A stretch of 7,361 nucleotides of DNA from Bryobacteraceae bacterium (GTDB lineage: Bacteria > Acidobacteriota > Terriglobia > Bryobacterales > Bryobacteraceae). The stretch is taken from contig JASHQT010000090.1 in assembly GCA_030039005.1 (NCBI GenBank), forward strand, positions 1 through 7,361, given 5' to 3'. The position numbers and the translations under genes were made by a program. The stretch's first letter is position 1. Each line of letters opens with the position of its first letter. This document shows, in pieces, positions 5,622 through 7,361 of the stretch. Below the pieces are notes generated by a model. That model ran no database searches and was not told the origin of the DNA. It saw only the letters and a list, made by a program, of their open reading frames with translations.

Positions 5622-7361
5622 TCACTCTTCACCGGCATGCGCCGATCGAATCTGGTTATCCTCCAGATACTGGAAAGCGCCAGACTCGTCCGCGGTGACG
5701 CGGATCGCGCTGAGTTGTTCTTCGGCCGCCATGCTCGTGAGCAGCCGCCGGGAAATCTCCGGCAGCAGCGTATTGGTGAGAATATTGTCCACGTTGCGGG
5801 CGCCACTCTCGACTTCCGTGCAGCGCGCGGCGATGGCGTCTACCAGGGATTCGTCGTAGGCCAGCTCCAGGTTGTGATGGTCCAGCATGCGGCGCTGGAT
5901 TTTCGCGAGCTTCAGCCTCACAATGCGCTTCAACGCCTCGTCGCGAATCGGATGATAAGGCACGATGACCAGGCGGCCGAGAAACGCGGGCTTGAAGATG
6001 CGATTCAGCTCGGGCTTTAACGCGGCGATCAGATCCGTCGCCTCCGGCAGATCGTTCGGGTCGTCGCAGAGCGCCATCATCTGGTCCGTGCAGGCGTTGC
6101 TGGTCAGCAGGATGATCGCGTTCTTGAAGTCGATCTGGCGGCCTTCGCCGTCTTCCATCATGCCCTTGTCGAAGACCTGGTAGAACAATTCCAGAACATC
6201 CGGGTGGGCCTTCTCCACCTCGTCCAGCAGCACGACGGAATAGGGCCGGCGGCGGACCGCTTCGGTCAATACTCCGCCTTCTCCGTAGCCCACGTAGCCC
6301 GGCGGCGAACCCTTGAGCGTCGACACCGTATGCGCCTCTTGAAATTCGGACATATTAATGGTGATCAGGTTGCGCTCGCCGCCATAGAGCAAATCGGAGA
6401 GGGCGAGCGCGGTCTCGGTCTTGCCCACGCCGCTCGGCCCCAGCAGCAAGAATACGCCCACCGGTTTGCCGGGATCATCCAGATTCGCGCGCGACGTAGA
6501 GATTCGCTGCGCGATTTCCTTCAAAGCGCCGGATTGCCCGATGACTCTTTGCCCCAGATGTGTTTCCAGGTTGAGAACCATGGAAATTTCGTCACGCACC
6601 ATTTTCCCGACCGGAATGCCGGTCCAGCCGGAGATCACTTCGCCCACCAGATGGCCGTCGACGCACACACGCATGAGGGGCTTTTCGCCCTGCAACTCAG
6701 AGAGCTGATTCGACAAGCTGTCCAGCTCGGCCCGAATCTCCGCGACGCTTCTGCCGTCGTCGCTTTTTGCCGTCTCGCTTTTCGCCGCCTCGGTCTTCTC
6801 ACTCTCTTTCTCGGCGAACGATTCCAGGCGTTCGCGCAAAACGCGGATCTGTTCGATCAAGCCGCGCGCCTTGTCCCATTGCTCGCGCAGCGCCGCAACT
6901 TCGGTTTCGAGTTGCTCGCGTTCGTTCGCGATCTCGGCGAGTCTCTCGGCGTGATCGGCGCCCGCGGCTGCTTCGCGGCGCAGGATGCGGTCCTGTACGT
7001 TCAGATCGTCGATCTGGCGCGTCGCGTCTTCAATCATTGCCGGCGTGGCGTGATGCGTGAGGGAAAGGCGCGCGCAAGCGGTGTCCAAAACGCTGACCGC
7101 TTTGTCCGGTAACTGGCGCCCGGCGAGGTATCGATTGGAAAGCCGGACGGCGGAGGCAACCGCTTCGTCCAAGATACGCACGTTATGGTGTTTTTCGAGA
7201 GAGGCGACGATCCCGCGGATCATTACTTCGCACTGATCTTCGTCCGGTTCCTCGACCTTCACCACTTGGAAACGGCGAGCCAATGCCGCGTCCTTCTCGA
7301 AATATTTCTTGTACTCGGACCAGGTGGTGGCGGCGATGGTCCGCAGTTCCCCTCGCGCGAG
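5622..7361 (-). CDS. clpV: ClpV (TssH) AAA+ ATPase of T6SS, C-terminal part
   Basis: The frame is open from the window edge: 579 codons plus stop, about two thirds of the usual near-900-residue ClpV. The apparent start at 7283 is an internal TTG leucine, and the preceding 26 codons (GELRTIAATTWSEYKKYFEK) clearly belong to the protein. ClpV is a hexameric unfoldase that extracts and recycles contracted TssB/TssC sheath. Counting from the window edge, residues 1-110 are the end of ATPase domain 1 (sensor-1 region TIAATTWSEY, arginine pair in ARRF), about 114-226 the coiled-coil middle domain, then domain 2 with Walker A GPSGVGKT at 308-315, pore loop GYVG at 355-358, Walker B VVLLDE at 376-381, sensor 1 TSN at 420-422, arginine finger in FLGRL near 463, and sensor 2 GAR at 520-522. 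All catalytic motifs of domain 2 are intact. The T6SS neighbours and the ClpV-type GARNVDNILT support ClpV over ClpB. Walker A/B of domain 1 and the N-terminal domain lie outside. Confidence 0.93.
   Translation of the reverse strand, partial: LARGELRTIAATTWSEYKKYFEKDAALARRFQVVKVEEPDEDQCEVMIRGIVASLEKHHNVRILDEAVASAVRLSNRYLAGRQLPDKAVSVLDTACARLSLTHHATPAMIEDATRQIDDLNVQDRILRREAAAGADHAERLAEIANEREQLETEVAALREQWDKARGLIEQIRVLRERLESFAEKESEKTEAAKSETAKSDDGRSVAEIRAELDSLSNQLSELQGEKPLMRVCVDGHLVGEVISGWTGIPVGKMVRDEISMVLNLETHLGQRVIGQSGALKEIAQRISTSRANLDDPGKPVGVFLLLGPSGVGKTETALALSDLLYGGERNLITINMSEFQEAHTVSTLKGSPPGYVGYGEGGVLTEAVRRRPYSVVLLDEVEKAHPDVLELFYQVFDKGMMEDGEGRQIDFKNAIILLTSNACTDQMMALCDDPNDLPEATDLIAALKPELNRIFKPAFLGRLVIVPYHPIRDEALKRIVRLKLAKIQRRMLDHHNLELAYDESLVDAIAARCTEVESGARNVDNILTNTLLPEISRRLLTSMAAEEQLSAIRVTADESGAFQYLEDNQIRSAHAGEE
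6760..6789 (-). repeat. 15-bp imperfect tandem duplication inside clpV middle domain
   Basis: The plus-strand units TCGCTTTTTGCCGTC (6760-6774) and TCGCTTTTCGCCGCC (6775-6789) match at 13 of 15 positions and are directly adjacent. They are in frame and encode the repeated AKSE/AKSD pattern in the charged Glu/Lys/Ala-rich linker of the middle domain. This looks like a recent slippage duplication in a tolerant surface segment. Confidence 0.55.

Noticed and set aside
6204..7112. 302-codon open frame on the plus strand opposite clpV
   Set aside because: It is a shadow of the clpV reading frame, with no ribosome site context or family resemblance; clpV motifs are intact across the same bases.
5622..7283. 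clpV treated as a complete 553-residue protein starting at 7283
   Set aside because: The codon at 7283 is TTG within the conserved sequence ALARRFQ, and the frame stays open with ClpV-like residues to the window edge, so it is an internal leucine.
5622..7361. ClpB heat-shock disaggregase instead of ClpV
   Set aside because: The T6SS neighbours and the ClpV-like domain 2 end (sensor 2 followed by RNVDNILT) favour ClpV; the N-terminal domain that would settle it is outside the window.

Overview
The window is a core segment of a type VI secretion system (T6SS) locus from a high-GC Gram-negative bacterium. Four genes lie on the minus strand, in transcription order: clpV/tssH (5' end outside the window), tssL, tssM, and the first 24 codons of tssB, which runs off the left edge. 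A single plus-strand gene, coding for a predicted exported protein of unknown function, sits between clpV and tssL. The exported protein has a duplicated helical motif of the pattern E-[VI]-x-x-L-x-K-x-G-V-S, which I associate with Acidobacteriota proteins. Together with the non-proteobacterial gene order this makes an acidobacterial source plausible, but that is inference and no marker gene is present.

Layout: 1-73 start of tssB (-); 74-204 intergenic leader with a candidate promoter and a small palindrome; 205-3900 complete tssM (-); 15-nt gap; 3916-4617 complete tssL (-); 4618-4740 divergent control region holding an 18-bp dyad and candidate promoters facing both ways; 4741-5589 exported protein (+); 5590-5621 convergent gap with a hairpin; 5622-7361 C-terminal two thirds of clpV (-). 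No stretch above 300 bases lacks a gene. I see no RNA gene, mobile element or CRISPR array.

Functionally, TssL and TssM form the inner-membrane trans-envelope complex that anchors the apparatus. TssB, with TssC outside the window, forms the contractile sheath. ClpV is the AAA+ unfoldase that recycles contracted sheath. TssJ, TssK, TssC, Hcp, VgrG and the baseplate genes are not in this window. The least explained element is the plus-strand exported protein, whose promoter region is shared with tssL. Other points of note are an altered switch/Walker-B-like motif in TssM and a short in-frame duplication in the ClpV middle domain.
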